Program-made: the position numbers and the translations under genes
NCBI RefSeq assembly: GCF_039535475.1
Contig: NZ_BAAAXG010000028.1
Location: 496,001 to 560,000, forward strand
DNA: 64,000 nucleotides
Direction of reading: 5' to 3'
From: Streptomyces showdoensis
Lineage (GTDB): Bacteria > Actinomycetota > Actinomycetes > Streptomycetales > Streptomycetaceae
Shown here: one piece after another, positions 43,681-52,257 of the stretch
Layout of the letters: every line of letters begins with the position of its first letter
Numbering within the stretch: position 1 is the first letter of the stretch
Notes under the pieces: generated by a model
Told to the model about the DNA's origin: nothing
The model's input: the letters and a program-made list of their open reading frames with translations, nothing else
The model's database searches: none

Positions 43681-44738
43681 TCCGCGGCACCCACCCCGTC
43701 GTCCAGGCGCGCCGCCTGCTGGTGGCCGCGGCGGCCGCCGGGGTGGGTTTCCTCCTGCTCTGCTCCCTCGGCTACGCGGTGGGCCACCCCGCGGACTCCT
43801 CCACCTCGGTCCTCCGCCTGCTGTGGTGCGCCCTGCCCCTCGCCGCGACGGTGCAGTTCGCGGTGGCGGTGGCCCGCACCGACCCCAGCACCCGGCCCCG
43901 GCGGGGCCTCGACGCGGTCGGCCTGGGGCCCGCCCGGCTCACCGCCCTCGCGGCGGCCTCCACCGCGGTCGCCTGCACCCTGGGCTCCGCCCTGGCCCTG
44001 CTCTTCTACCTGCACCTGCGCGGCGACATCACCGGGCTGCCCTTCGACGGCGCCGCGGCGGAGCTGCTCGCCGCCGACCAGCCGATCCCGCTCGCGGGGG
44101 CGCTCACCCTCCTGGCGGTCCTGCCGGTGACGGCGGCCACCGCGGCCGGCCTGGCCCTGCGCCCCCGCACCCCGGCCGAGGCCGCCCCGCAGCCCTCCGG
44201 CCTCCCCTGGGGCGTGGCCCTCCTCGCGGTCGGCCTCGCCCTGGAGACCTACGCCGGCCGGGAGGGCAGCGGCGGCGTCCTGGCCGGCTGGATCCTCACC
44301 GCGGTGGGCCTCGCGATGGCGGGCCCCGGCCTGACCCACTGGTGCGGGCGCCTGCTCCAGATGGTCCGCCCCGGCGCGGTACGGCTCCTCGCCGGCCGCG
44401 TCCTCATGGACGAGTCCCGCCGGATCGGGCGCCCGCTGGGCGTGGTCTGCGCGGTCGGCTCGGGCGCGGTGGCGGCCCTCGCCCTCGGCACCGACTTCGG
44501 CCCCCTCGGCGGCCTGGGCGCCGCGCTGGTCGTCGCGTGCACGACGGCGACCCTCCTCACGGCGGCCCTGGAATCCAAACAGTCCCGCACCCACACGACC
44601 CAGGCCCTCCTCCGCATCGGCGCCCCGCCGACGGTCCTCCGCACGACGGCCCTCCTGAGGGCGGGCGTCCTGCTGCTCGTCTTCGTCCCCCTGACCTGGA
44701 CGGTGGGCGCGTTGGCGGCGGTACCGCTGAAGGGCTGA
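43662..44738 (+). CDS. ABC transporter permease (FtsX-like, about 8 helices)
   Basis: 358-aa integral membrane protein beginning VLALRLVRGTHPVVQARRLLV, with hydrophobic segments spread to the C-terminus (…VLLLVFVPLTWTVGALAAVPL). GTG 43662 has GGAGGG 9 nt upstream and sits inside the ATPase gene, so both are coupled. Lacks the large extracytoplasmic domain of MacB. Partner of the upstream ATPase by position only. Confidence 0.8.
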   Translation: MLALRLVRGTHPVVQARRLLVAAAAAGVGFLLLCSLGYAVGHPADSSTSVLRLLWCALPLAATVQFAVAVARTDPSTRPRRGLDAVGLGPARLTALAAASTAVACTLGSALALLFYLHLRGDITGLPFDGAAAELLAADQPIPLAGALTLLAVLPVTAATAAGLALRPRTPAEAAPQPSGLPWGVALLAVGLALETYAGREGSGGVLAGWILTAVGLAMAGPGLTHWCGRLLQMVRPGAVRLLAGRVLMDESRRIGRPLGVVCAVGSGAVAALALGTDFGPLGGLGAALVVACTTATLLTAALESKQSRTHTTQALLRIGAPPTVLRTTALLRAGVLLLVFVPLTWTVGALAAVPLKG

Positions 44739-44808
44739 GGGGGCGGGGCGGGCGAGGCCGCGCCGCCCGGCGCACCACACCGGCGCCGGGCCGCCCTATC
44801 GTGACCCC

Positions 44809-45939
44809 ATGGCGACTCACCGACAGGACCACGGACGGGACCGGGACCAGGCCCGGGAGATCCACTCCCTCGACGAGTTCGACGCCGCACTCGGCTCGCG
44901 CGGCTCCCTCAGCTCGTACCGGATCCAGTCCGTCGACCTGACCGACCGCACCTTCGCGCTGCTCGCCGCCTCCACCACGGACGCCGTCTTCCTGGGCTGC
45001 GCCATGCAGCCCGAGGCCGCCGCGAAGGTGCGGGCGGACGGGGCGCTGGTGTTCCCGCCGGTGCCGGACCTGCCCTTCGACCCGTACCGGGCCCGGCTCT
45101 ACTCCCCCGAGGAACTGTTCGAGGGCATCGCCGGCCTCCCCTACGCCTCGACGCCCGACGCCCGCTCCTACGCCTGGTTCCAGCGGACCAGGGGCGACGG
45201 CGACATCTTCTCCTCGATGCTGCGCTCGCTCCACGACGACGCGATCTCGGACGCGCTGGACGAGCACCTGGCGGACGCCCGCGTCGTGGGCGTGATGGGC
45301 GGGCACCGGATGGGCCGCGGCACGGAGGCGTACGCGGGGGCCGCCCGACTCGGGCGGGCGCTGGCGCGTGGGGGGCTGACCGTGGCCACGGGCGGCGGGC
45401 CGGGCGCGATGGAGGCCGCGAACCTGGGGGCGTACACCGCCCCGCTCTCGGACGGGGTCCTCGACGAGGCCCTGGAACTGCTCGCGAAGGCCCCCTCGTT
45501 CACGCCCTCCGTCACGGACTGGGCCCGCGCCGCCTTCGAGGTACGGGCCCGCTGGCCGCGCGGCGGCGACTCGGTCGGCATCCCCACCTGGTTCTACGGG
45601 CACGAGCCGCCCAACGCCTTCGCCTCGTTCATCGGCAAGTACTTCGCCAACGCGACCCGCGAGGACGGGCTGCTCGCCCGCTCGAACGCCGGGATCGTCT
45701 TCCTGCCGGGGGCCGCCGGCACGGTGCAGGAGGTCTTCGACAACGCGACGCCGAACTACTACGGGTCGCGGGGCGAGCCGACCCCGATGGTCCTGGTGGA
45801 CCGGACCCACTGGACCGAACGCCTGCCGGCCTGGCCGCTGCTCCGGACCCTGGCGGAGGGGCGCCCGATGGCGGCGCGGATCGCCCTGGTCGACTCGATC
45901 GACGAGGCGCCGGAGGCGCTGGCACGGCTCGCCGCCTAG
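44809..45939 (+). CDS. LOG-family (lysine-decarboxylase-like) protein, long form
   Basis: 376 aa. A ~150-residue N-terminal extension precedes the Rossmann-like LOG core: VVGVMGGHRMGRG, TVATGGGPGAMEAANLGAY and FLPGAAGTVQEVFDN. The nucleotide motif normally PGGxGTxxE has Ala for the second Gly. LOG enzymes release adenine-type bases from nucleoside 5'-monophosphates; long bacterial forms (PpnN-like) cleave various NMPs. Stands alone, 70 bp after the permease gene. Ends before a 76-bp gap with a run of nine C (45966-45974). Confidence 0.85.
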   Translation: MATHRQDHGRDRDQAREIHSLDEFDAALGSRGSLSSYRIQSVDLTDRTFALLAASTTDAVFLGCAMQPEAAAKVRADGALVFPPVPDLPFDPYRARLYSPEELFEGIAGLPYASTPDARSYAWFQRTRGDGDIFSSMLRSLHDDAISDALDEHLADARVVGVMGGHRMGRGTEAYAGAARLGRALARGGLTVATGGGPGAMEAANLGAYTAPLSDGVLDEALELLAKAPSFTPSVTDWARAAFEVRARWPRGGDSVGIPTWFYGHEPPNAFASFIGKYFANATREDGLLARSNAGIVFLPGAAGTVQEVFDNATPNYYGSRGEPTPMVLVDRTHWTERLPAWPLLRTLAEGRPMAARIALVDSIDEAPEALARLAA

Positions 45940-46015
45940 CCGCTCCCCCGCGCGGCGGACCTGGTCCCCCCCCCCTGAGCGGACGTGCCGGGCCCGCCCC
46001 GCCGGGAGGCCCGCG

Positions 46016-47035
46016 TCACGCGTCGAGAACGACCACGTCCTCCGCCCGGAACGCCGCGCCCACCTCCGCGCCCGCCTCCGGCGCGTCCCGCAGCGGGAAC
46101 TCCGCCTCCAGGGGCGGCCCTTCGGCCGGGCGGAGCCGTACGGCGACGTGGTTGCCGCGGAAGGTGCGGGACTCGACGCGGCAGGTCAGGCCCTCGCCGG
46201 CGGGGACCAGCCGGACGCCGCCGGGGCGGACGAGGAGGCGCCGGTCGCCCTGGGGGGAGCCGTCCGGGACGGGGATCCCGCCCCAGACGGTGGCCGCCGC
46301 GGCTCCGGTGACGGTGGCCGCGACCACGTTGTCGAAGCCGAGGAAGCGGGCCACGAACGCGGAGGCGGGGCGCCGCCAGACCTCCAGGGGCGTGCCGGTC
46401 TGGGCGATGTGCCCGTCGCGCATCACCACGACCCGGTCGGCGAGCGCGAAGGCCTCGCCCTGGTCGTGCGTGACGGCGAGCACCGTGGTGCCCAACCGCG
46501 CGAAGAGCCCGCGGAGTTCGACCACGAGCCGTTCGCGCAGGCCCCGGTCGAGCTGGCCGAGCGGCTCGTCCAGCATGAGCAGCCGGGGGCGGGGGGCCAG
46601 GGCGCGGGCGAGGGCGACGCGCTGCTGTTCGCCGCCGGACAGGGAGGAGACGGCCCGGCGGCCGGCGCCCGGGAGGCCGACGAGGTCGAGCAGCTCCTCG
46701 ACGCGGGCGCCCTGTTCGGCCTTCGGCACCCCGTGCATGCGCAGCCCGAAGGCCACGTTCCCGGCGACGTCCCGCTGCGGGAACAGCTGGTGGTCCTGGA
46801 ACATGAGGCCGACCCCGCGCCGGTGCACGGGCACCCCGGTCTGGTCGGCGCCGCCGAGGAGCACCCGGCCGGCGGTGAGCGGCTGGAGTCCGGCGACGGC
46901 CCGCAGCAGGGTGGACTTTCCGCTGCCGCTGGGGCCGAGGACGCACACGGTCTCGTGCTCGGCGACCTCCAGGTCCACGGCGTCGAGCACCGCGCGGTCC
47001 CCGAACCGTACGGTCGCGTCCTTGAGCGTCAGCAT
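46016..47035 (-). CDS. thiQ: Thiamine ABC transporter ATP-binding protein
   Basis: 339 aa. Walker A GPSGSGKST, Q-loop FQDHQLFPQ, signature LSGGEQQRVALARAL, Walker B LMLDEPLGQLD, H-loop VTHDQGEA; C-terminal ~100-residue TOBE-like domain. The ATG at 47035 overlaps the permease stop by 1 nt with GGGGGAG upstream. The assignment to thiamine rests on operon position behind a TPP riboswitch; by sequence alone it could be an iron or sulfate-type ATPase. Confidence 0.9.
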   Translation of the reverse strand: MLTLKDATVRFGDRAVLDAVDLEVAEHETVCVLGPSGSGKSTLLRAVAGLQPLTAGRVLLGGADQTGVPVHRRGVGLMFQDHQLFPQRDVAGNVAFGLRMHGVPKAEQGARVEELLDLVGLPGAGRRAVSSLSGGEQQRVALARALAPRPRLLMLDEPLGQLDRGLRERLVVELRGLFARLGTTVLAVTHDQGEAFALADRVVVMRDGHIAQTGTPLEVWRRPASAFVARFLGFDNVVAATVTGAAAATVWGGIPVPDGSPQGDRRLLVRPGGVRLVPAGEGLTCRVESRTFRGNHVAVRLRPAEGPPLEAEFPLRDAPEAGAEVGAAFRAEDVVVLDA

Positions 47036-48735
47036 CAGAACTCCCCCGAGGTCCGGTCGGTGCGGAGCCGTTCGAGGAGCAGCAGGGACACCGCGCACAC
47101 CACCATGAGGATCGTCGAGAGGGCCATGGCCTGGCCGTAGTTGAGTTCGCCCGGCCGGCCCAGGAGGCGGGCCACGGCCACCGGGAGGGTGGGGTTGTCG
47201 GGACGGGCGATGAAGACCGTGGCGCCGAACTCGCCGAGGGAGACGGCGAAGGCGAAGCCGGCCGCGATGAGCAGGGCCCGCCGGACGAGCGGCAGGTCGA
47301 CCTCGCGCCAGGCGCGCCACGGGGAGGCGCCGAGCACGGCGGCGGCCTCCCGGAGCCGTTCGTCCACGGCGCGGAGCACGGGCAGCATGGTCCGGACGAC
47401 GAAGGGGACGCCGACCAGGGCCTGGGCGAGCGGCACCAGGATCCAGCTGGCCCGCAGGTCGAGCGGGGGCTCGTCGAGGGTGATGAGGAAGCCGAAGCCG
47501 ACGGTGACGGCGGAGACCCCGAGCGGGAGCATGAGGAGCGCGTCGAAGCCGCGGACCAGCCGTCCGGCCCGCCGGGTGAGCGCGGCCGCCGCGAGGCCGC
47601 CGATGACGACGGCGATGGCGGTGGCGGCGAGCGCGTACTGGAGGGAGTTGACGATCGTGTCGGTCATCGGCACGAGGAAGGTGCCGTTCTCGTCCACGGA
47701 CTGCAGCGCCCGGTAATAGTCGAGGCCGTAGCCGGTGGGGGTGGCGAGGGAGCGCTCCACGAGGACGGCGAGCGGCGCCAGGATGAGCAGCCCGATCGAC
47801 AGCAGGACGGCCGCGAGCAGCAGCCACTGTCCGGCGCCGCGCGGACGGGCGGCGGTCCGCTCCGGGGGGACCAGCCGCAGCGCGGTCTCGCGGCGGCGCA
47901 CCATCCGGGCGTGCACGGCGAGGACCGCGCCGACGGCCGCGAACTGGACCAGGGTGAGGACGGCGGCCGTGGAGAGCTGGAGCCGGTCGGCGGTCTGCCG
48001 GTAGATCTCGGTCTCCAGGGTGGAGTACGCGGGGCCGCCGAGGATCTGGACGATGCCGAAGGAGCTCGCGGTGAACAGGAACACCATGAGCGCGGCGGCG
48101 CCGACGGACGGGCCGAGGGCCGGCAGGGTCACCGTCCGCCAGGCCCGCCAGCGGGAGGCGCCGAGGACCCGGGCGGCCTCCTCCTGGCGGGGGTCGAGCT
48201 GGGACCAGAGGCCGCCGACGGTGCGGACGACGACCGCGTAGTTGAAGAAGACGTGGGCGATGAGGATGGCCCAGACGGTGGTGTCGAGCCGGACGCCCCA
48301 CAGCTCGTCGAGCAGCCCGCGGCGGCCGACGAGGGCGAGGAACGCGGTGCCGACCATGACGGTGGGCAGCACGAACGGCACGGTGACGACGGCGCGCAGC
48401 AGCCCCTTGCCGGGGAAGTCGAAGCGCGCGAAGACGTACGCGCCGGGCAGGGCGACGAGCAGGGTGAGCGCGGTGGAGGCGAGCGCCTGCCAGAGCGTGA
48501 ACCACAGCACGTCGAGGATCTCGGGGCTGCCCAGCGTCTCGGTGAGGCGGCCCGGCTCCCAGTGCCCGTCCGGCCGGAGCCCGCGCTCGACGATGGAGAC
48601 GACGGGCCAGGCGAAGAAGACCGCGAAGAACGCGACGGGCAGCACCATGAGGGCGAGCCGCGCCGCGTTCCCCGTACGGCCGCGTCGGGCCGGTCCGGCT
48701 ACTTCAGGACGAGCGAGGTCCACTGCTGGATCCAC
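47035..48735 (-). CDS. thiP: Thiamine ABC transporter permease, fused double-domain
   Basis: 566 aa with two permease halves. The first EAA loop reads EEAARVLGASRWRAWRTVTLPALGP and the second REAAAVLGASPWRAWREVDLPLVRR; about twelve helices. Such fused FbpB/ThiP-type permeases serve thiamine or iron importers. The start is uncertain (GTG 48735 or 48723, both inside the thiB 3' end, no clear SD); overlap supports coupling. Confidence 0.9.
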   Translation of the reverse strand: MDPAVDLARPEVAGPARRGRTGNAARLALMVLPVAFFAVFFAWPVVSIVERGLRPDGHWEPGRLTETLGSPEILDVLWFTLWQALASTALTLLVALPGAYVFARFDFPGKGLLRAVVTVPFVLPTVMVGTAFLALVGRRGLLDELWGVRLDTTVWAILIAHVFFNYAVVVRTVGGLWSQLDPRQEEAARVLGASRWRAWRTVTLPALGPSVGAAALMVFLFTASSFGIVQILGGPAYSTLETEIYRQTADRLQLSTAAVLTLVQFAAVGAVLAVHARMVRRRETALRLVPPERTAARPRGAGQWLLLAAVLLSIGLLILAPLAVLVERSLATPTGYGLDYYRALQSVDENGTFLVPMTDTIVNSLQYALAATAIAVVIGGLAAAALTRRAGRLVRGFDALLMLPLGVSAVTVGFGFLITLDEPPLDLRASWILVPLAQALVGVPFVVRTMLPVLRAVDERLREAAAVLGASPWRAWREVDLPLVRRALLIAAGFAFAVSLGEFGATVFIARPDNPTLPVAVARLLGRPGELNYGQAMALSTILMVVCAVSLLLLERLRTDRTSGEF

Positions 48736-49790
48736 TGGTCACGGTTGGCGGCGATCTTGTCGGGCGCCATGGTCTCCGGCTTGTCGACGACCACACCGTG
48801 CTTGGTGAACAGCTCGGGGAGGGTGGCGTCGTTCGTCACCGGGTTGACGAACATCTGGAGGGGCATGTCGTCCTGGAACTTCTTGGAGATCAGGAAGTCG
48901 ATCAGCGCCTTGCCGCCCTCGGGGTTCTTCGCCCCGTTCAGCAGGCCCGCGAACTCGGTCTGCCGGAAGCAGGTGCCGGTGGAGACGCCGGTGGGCGCCA
49001 CCTTCGGCTGGGGCTCGGAGTAGAGCACCTCGACCGGCGGGCTGGAGGCGTACGAGACGACCAGCGGGCGGTCGCCCTTGGCCTTCTTGCCGCCGGCGGA
49101 GCCGGAGAACTCCTGGTTGTAGGCGAGCTCCCAGCTGTCGACGGTCTTCACGCCGTTGGCCTTGAGCTTCTTCCAGTAGTCCTGCCACCCGGCGTCGCCG
49201 TACTTCTCGGCGGTGCCGAGGAGGAAGCCGAGGCCCGGGGAGGAGCGCTCGGGGTTCTCGACGACGAGGAGGTCCTTGTACGCGGGCTCGGCCAGGTCGT
49301 CGAAGGTCTGCGGCGGCGCCAGCTTCTTGTCGGCGAAGTACTGCTTGTCGTAGTTGACGCAGATGTCGCCGGAGTCGACCGGGGTGACCCGGTGCTCCGT
49401 GTCGACCTGGAGCGCGGCGGGGATCCGGTCCAGGCCCTTCGCCTCGTACGAGGTGAAGATGCCGTTGTCGAGGGCGCGGGAGAGCAGGGTGTTGTCGACG
49501 CCGAAGAAGACGTCTCCCTGGGGGGAGCCCTTGGTCAGGATCTCCTTGTTGACGGCCTCGCCGGCGTCGCCGCTCTTGAGGACCTTGAGCGTGAATCCGG
49601 TCTGCTTGGTGAACTCCGCGAGCACCTCCTTGGAGGCGTTGAAGGAGTCGTGGCTGACGAGCGTCACGGTCTTCGGCGCGGGCGTGCCGGTGGCCTTGTC
49701 CTTGCCGCCGTCCCCGCCGCCGCAGGCGGCGAGGGTGGTGACGCCGAGCGCGGCGACGAGCGCGGCGGCGGCTGCCTTCTTGGTGTTCAC
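48699..49790 (-). CDS. thiB: Thiamine/TPP-binding lipoprotein
   Basis: 363-aa solute-binding protein. Lipoprotein signal with lipobox LAAC (Cys ~23) and Gly/Lys-rich linker. Mature part: TVTLVSHDSFNASKEVL, GDVFFGVDNTLLSRAL, VDSGDICVNYDKQYF, SPGLGFLLGTAEKYGDAGW, typical of ThiB/TbpA. GTG start 49790 with AGGAGG 8 nt upstream; that SD partly lies in a hairpin, and a TPP riboswitch precedes it. First gene of thiBPQ. Confidence 0.95.
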   Translation of the reverse strand: MNTKKAAAAALVAALGVTTLAACGGGDGGKDKATGTPAPKTVTLVSHDSFNASKEVLAEFTKQTGFTLKVLKSGDAGEAVNKEILTKGSPQGDVFFGVDNTLLSRALDNGIFTSYEAKGLDRIPAALQVDTEHRVTPVDSGDICVNYDKQYFADKKLAPPQTFDDLAEPAYKDLLVVENPERSSPGLGFLLGTAEKYGDAGWQDYWKKLKANGVKTVDSWELAYNQEFSGSAGGKKAKGDRPLVVSYASSPPVEVLYSEPQPKVAPTGVSTGTCFRQTEFAGLLNGAKNPEGGKALIDFLISKKFQDDMPLQMFVNPVTNDATLPELFTKHGVVVDKPETMAPDKIAANRDQWIQQWTSLVLK

Positions 49791-49798
49791 GTGGTTGT

Positions 49799-49865
49799 CC
49801 TCCTGGGGTGTCCAGGAAGAGACGCGGCCCTGCCCGCGGCCGGGGACACCGGACGCGGGCAGGGC
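49799..49865 (-). promoter_or_regulatory. Riboswitch expression platform: SD-covering hairpin and 12-bp hairpin
   Basis: Between aptamer and thiB start. A perfect 12-bp repeat (49827-49838/49854-49865) with a 15-nt loop, then a short TCCTGG/CCAGGA hairpin (49801-49806/49812-49817) that overlaps the thiB Shine-Dalgarno at 49799-49804. Suggests control by early termination and/or SD masking. Confidence 0.65.
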
Positions 49866-49884
49866 GCAACAGCTCGAGTTACGA

Positions 49885-49986
49885 CCGAACTTCCTACCCA
49901 GAATGACCTGGGCGAGGTTCAGAGGGTCTGCGGCCGCTGTTCGTCAGCTGGTCACCGCACTCTCAGCGCTGTGGCGCTCCCCTGTC
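49885..49986 (-). promoter_or_regulatory. TPP riboswitch (THI element)
   Basis: On the - strand the conserved blocks appear in order: GGGGAGCGCC, GCGCTGAGAGTGCGG, then CAGACCCTCTGAACC, CCAGGTCATTCTGGG and GTAGGAAG. These match the CUGAGA and ACCC-x-GAACCUGAUCUGG-type cores of thiamine pyrophosphate aptamers. It precedes thiB and should switch thiBPQ off when TPP is abundant. Confidence 0.93.
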
Positions 49987-50022
49987 GGAATATGAAGATG
50001 TGTTCGAGCTCAGAGTACAAGG

Positions 50023-51129
50023 TCAGCGTTCGGCGGCGGCCAGCTGTCCACAGGCACCGTCGATCTCCTGGCCGCGGGTGTCGCGGACGGTGACGGGCAC
50101 GCCGTGGCGGGCGATGGCCTCGACGAACGCCTTCTCGTCCTCGGGACGGGACGCGGTCCACTTCGAACCGGGCGTCGGATTGAGCGGGATCAGGTTGACG
50201 TGCACCCGCTTGCCCTTGAGCAGCTTGCCGAGGAGGTCGCCGCGCCAGGCCTGGTCGTTGATGTCCCGGATCAGGGCGTACTCGATGGAGACCCGGCGGC
50301 CGGACTTCTCCGCGTACTCCCAGGCGGCGTCGAGGACCTCGCGGACCTTCCACCGGGTGTTCACGGGGACGAGGGTGTCGCGCAGCTCGTCGTCGGGGGC
50401 GTGCAGGGAGACCGCGAGGCGGCACTTGAAGCCCTCGTCGGCGAACCGCAGCATCGCCGGGACCAGCCCGACGGTGGAGACGGTGATGCCGCGCTGGGAC
50501 AGGCCGAGGCCGTCCGGCTCGGGGTCGGTGAGCCGGCGGATGGCGCCGACGACCCGCTTGTAGTTGGCGAGCGGCTCGCCCATGCCCATGAAGACGATGT
50601 TGGACAGCCGGGCCGGGCCGCCGGGGACCTCGCCGTCGCGCAGGGCGCGCATGCCGTCGACGATCTGGTGCACGATCTCGGCCGTGGACAGGTTGCGGTC
50701 GAGGCCCGCCTGGCCGGTGGCGCAGAACGGGCAGTTCATTCCGCAGCCCGCCTGCGAGGAGATGCACATGGTCACCCGGTCCGGGTAGCGCATGAGCACC
50801 GACTCGACGAGCGTGCCGTCGTGCAGCCGCCACAGCGTCTTGCGGGTGGTGTCGTCGTCACAGGAGATGTGCCGCACGACCGACATCAGATCGGGCAGCA
50901 GCTCCCCCGCGAGCTTCTCGCGCGAGCCGGCGGGGATGTCGGTCCACTCCGCCGGGTCGTGCGCGTAGCGCGCGAAGTAGTGCGTGGACAGCTGCTTGGC
51001 GCGAAACGGCTTCTCGCCGATCGCGGCGACCGCCTCCTTGCGCTCTGCGGGCGTGAGGTCGGCGAGGTGCCGCGGGGGCTGCTTGGCTCCGCGCGGGGCG
51101 ACGAAAGTGAGTTCTCCGGGCTTGGGCAT
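50023..51129 (-). CDS. rlmN: 23S rRNA (adenine2503-C2)-methyltransferase
   Basis: 368-aa radical SAM enzyme methylating A2503 of 23S rRNA and A37 of some tRNAs. [4Fe-4S] cysteines in [36 protein letters not shown] and [10 protein letters not shown] are all present, and the C-terminal catalytic cysteine is in IDGACGQL. The ATG at 51129 starts at the conserved [10 protein letters not shown]; the frame stays open upstream. Lies upstream of the thi riboswitch on the same strand. Confidence 0.96.
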   Translation of the reverse strand: MPKPGELTFVAPRGAKQPPRHLADLTPAERKEAVAAIGEKPFRAKQLSTHYFARYAHDPAEWTDIPAGSREKLAGELLPDLMSVVRHISCDDDTTRKTLWRLHDGTLVESVLMRYPDRVTMCISSQAGCGMNCPFCATGQAGLDRNLSTAEIVHQIVDGMRALRDGEVPGGPARLSNIVFMGMGEPLANYKRVVGAIRRLTDPEPDGLGLSQRGITVSTVGLVPAMLRFADEGFKCRLAVSLHAPDDELRDTLVPVNTRWKVREVLDAAWEYAEKSGRRVSIEYALIRDINDQAWRGDLLGKLLKGKRVHVNLIPLNPTPGSKWTASRPEDEKAFVEAIARHGVPVTVRDTRGQEIDGACGQLAAAER

Positions 51130-51395
51130 GGTGCTACCAGTGTCGCAGACGGATGCCGGTTGCCCGGGGCACGAGCCCTCCGCGGGGGCGCCCCGGGCCG
51201 TACCGGGCCGTCTCGGGCCGTACGGCGCCGCCCCCGCCGGCCCTCGGACGGACCGGGAACGGCACGCGAGCGGAGCTGGCAGAATTCGAGGCGCGTCGGC
51301 GGGGGGAATGACGCGAGGCGTCATGGCGCGAGCCACGGGAAGAACCGCGAGAACCACCCCTCCAGCCCATCGAGCGACATGAGGAGGGGATTTTC

Positions 51396-52238
51396 ATGCC
51401 CGGTCCGCCCACTACCGCGGAAGCCGCCACCACCAGCGAGATGATTCGCTTCCGGCGAGAAGTCGCGGATCTCGAACAGCGGATCAAGAACCGTCGGCTG
51501 CAGGTCTTCGGGCTGTACGCGACCCCCGTGGCCGTCGCGTCCACCGTCCTTTCCTGGGCGGGACTGAAAATCGCCCTCTGGCGAAGCGCTCCGACCCCGG
51601 ATTCCGTCGACAATCTCGCGCTCGGCCTGACCATTTTCTTCATTCTCGCGACCATTGCCCAGTTCTTCCTGGAATTCAGCAAGCCCGCGACGTGGAAAGA
51701 CCCCAAGACCCCCGTAAAGAACCTCCGTCTCGACCTGGAGCTCGCGGAAGAGCGCCGCATCCTGGAGGCCCGCCGCCGCACGCCCCCCGTCGACGAGCGG
51801 CAGTCCTCGTACAAGGAACGTCTGCCGGCCGAGATCAACAGGCTCCGCAGGGAGTCCCGGCACTACCGCCGGCTCAACCTGCTGATGCAGTGGGTGCTCT
51901 TCACGAGTTCGGCGGCGATCACCGGGGTGACGGCGTGGTACGACCCGCCGCAGCCGGGCAAGGGCGTGCTCATCGCCCTCGGCTTCACCGTGACCGTGGT
52001 CACCGGTGCGGCCGGCTACTTCAAGCCTCGCGAGCGGGCCTTCAACCTCCAGCAGACCGCCGACACGATGGAGCAGCACATCACCGCCCTCGAACTGGGG
52101 ATCGCTCCCTACGCGGGCGGCGACGGCGAGCCGACCCTGCGGGAGTTCGCCGCGGCCGTGGAGCGGATACGGGCCGAGCAGCGGCTGCGCGAGCAGCAGC
52201 TCGACCAGCCTCAGCAGGGCCAGCAGCAGGTGCTCTAG
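51396..52238 (+). CDS. SLATT/DUF4231-like four-helix membrane protein
   Basis: 280 aa. Coiled-coil N-terminus, two helices (~36-60, ~75-95), a long charged cytosolic middle, two more helices (~166-185, ~192-212), then a helical Gln-rich tail. The second hairpin and following FKPRERAFNLQQTADTMEQHITALELGIAPY are typical of DUF4231/SLATT domains, predicted pore-forming effectors in conflict systems; function here unknown. ATG 51396 has AGGAGG ~7 nt upstream. The first half uses more A/T-ending codons than the second half and its neighbours. The 266-bp gap 51130-51395 before it shows no gene. Confidence 0.78.
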   Translation: MPGPPTTAEAATTSEMIRFRREVADLEQRIKNRRLQVFGLYATPVAVASTVLSWAGLKIALWRSAPTPDSVDNLALGLTIFFILATIAQFFLEFSKPATWKDPKTPVKNLRLDLELAEERRILEARRRTPPVDERQSSYKERLPAEINRLRRESRHYRRLNLLMQWVLFTSSAAITGVTAWYDPPQPGKGVLIALGFTVTVVTGAAGYFKPRERAFNLQQTADTMEQHITALELGIAPYAGGDGEPTLREFAAAVERIRAEQRLREQQLDQPQQGQQQVL

Positions 52239-52257
52239 CCAGGCCGTGTCCTCCGGA

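Noticed and set aside
43662..44738. MacB-type permease with large periplasmic domain
   Set aside because: The sequence is hydrophobic throughout without the ~200-residue extracytoplasmic insertion.
45966..45974. Run of nine C as another frameshift site
   Set aside because: Lies in the non-coding gap between the LOG gene and thiQ, so breaks no gene.
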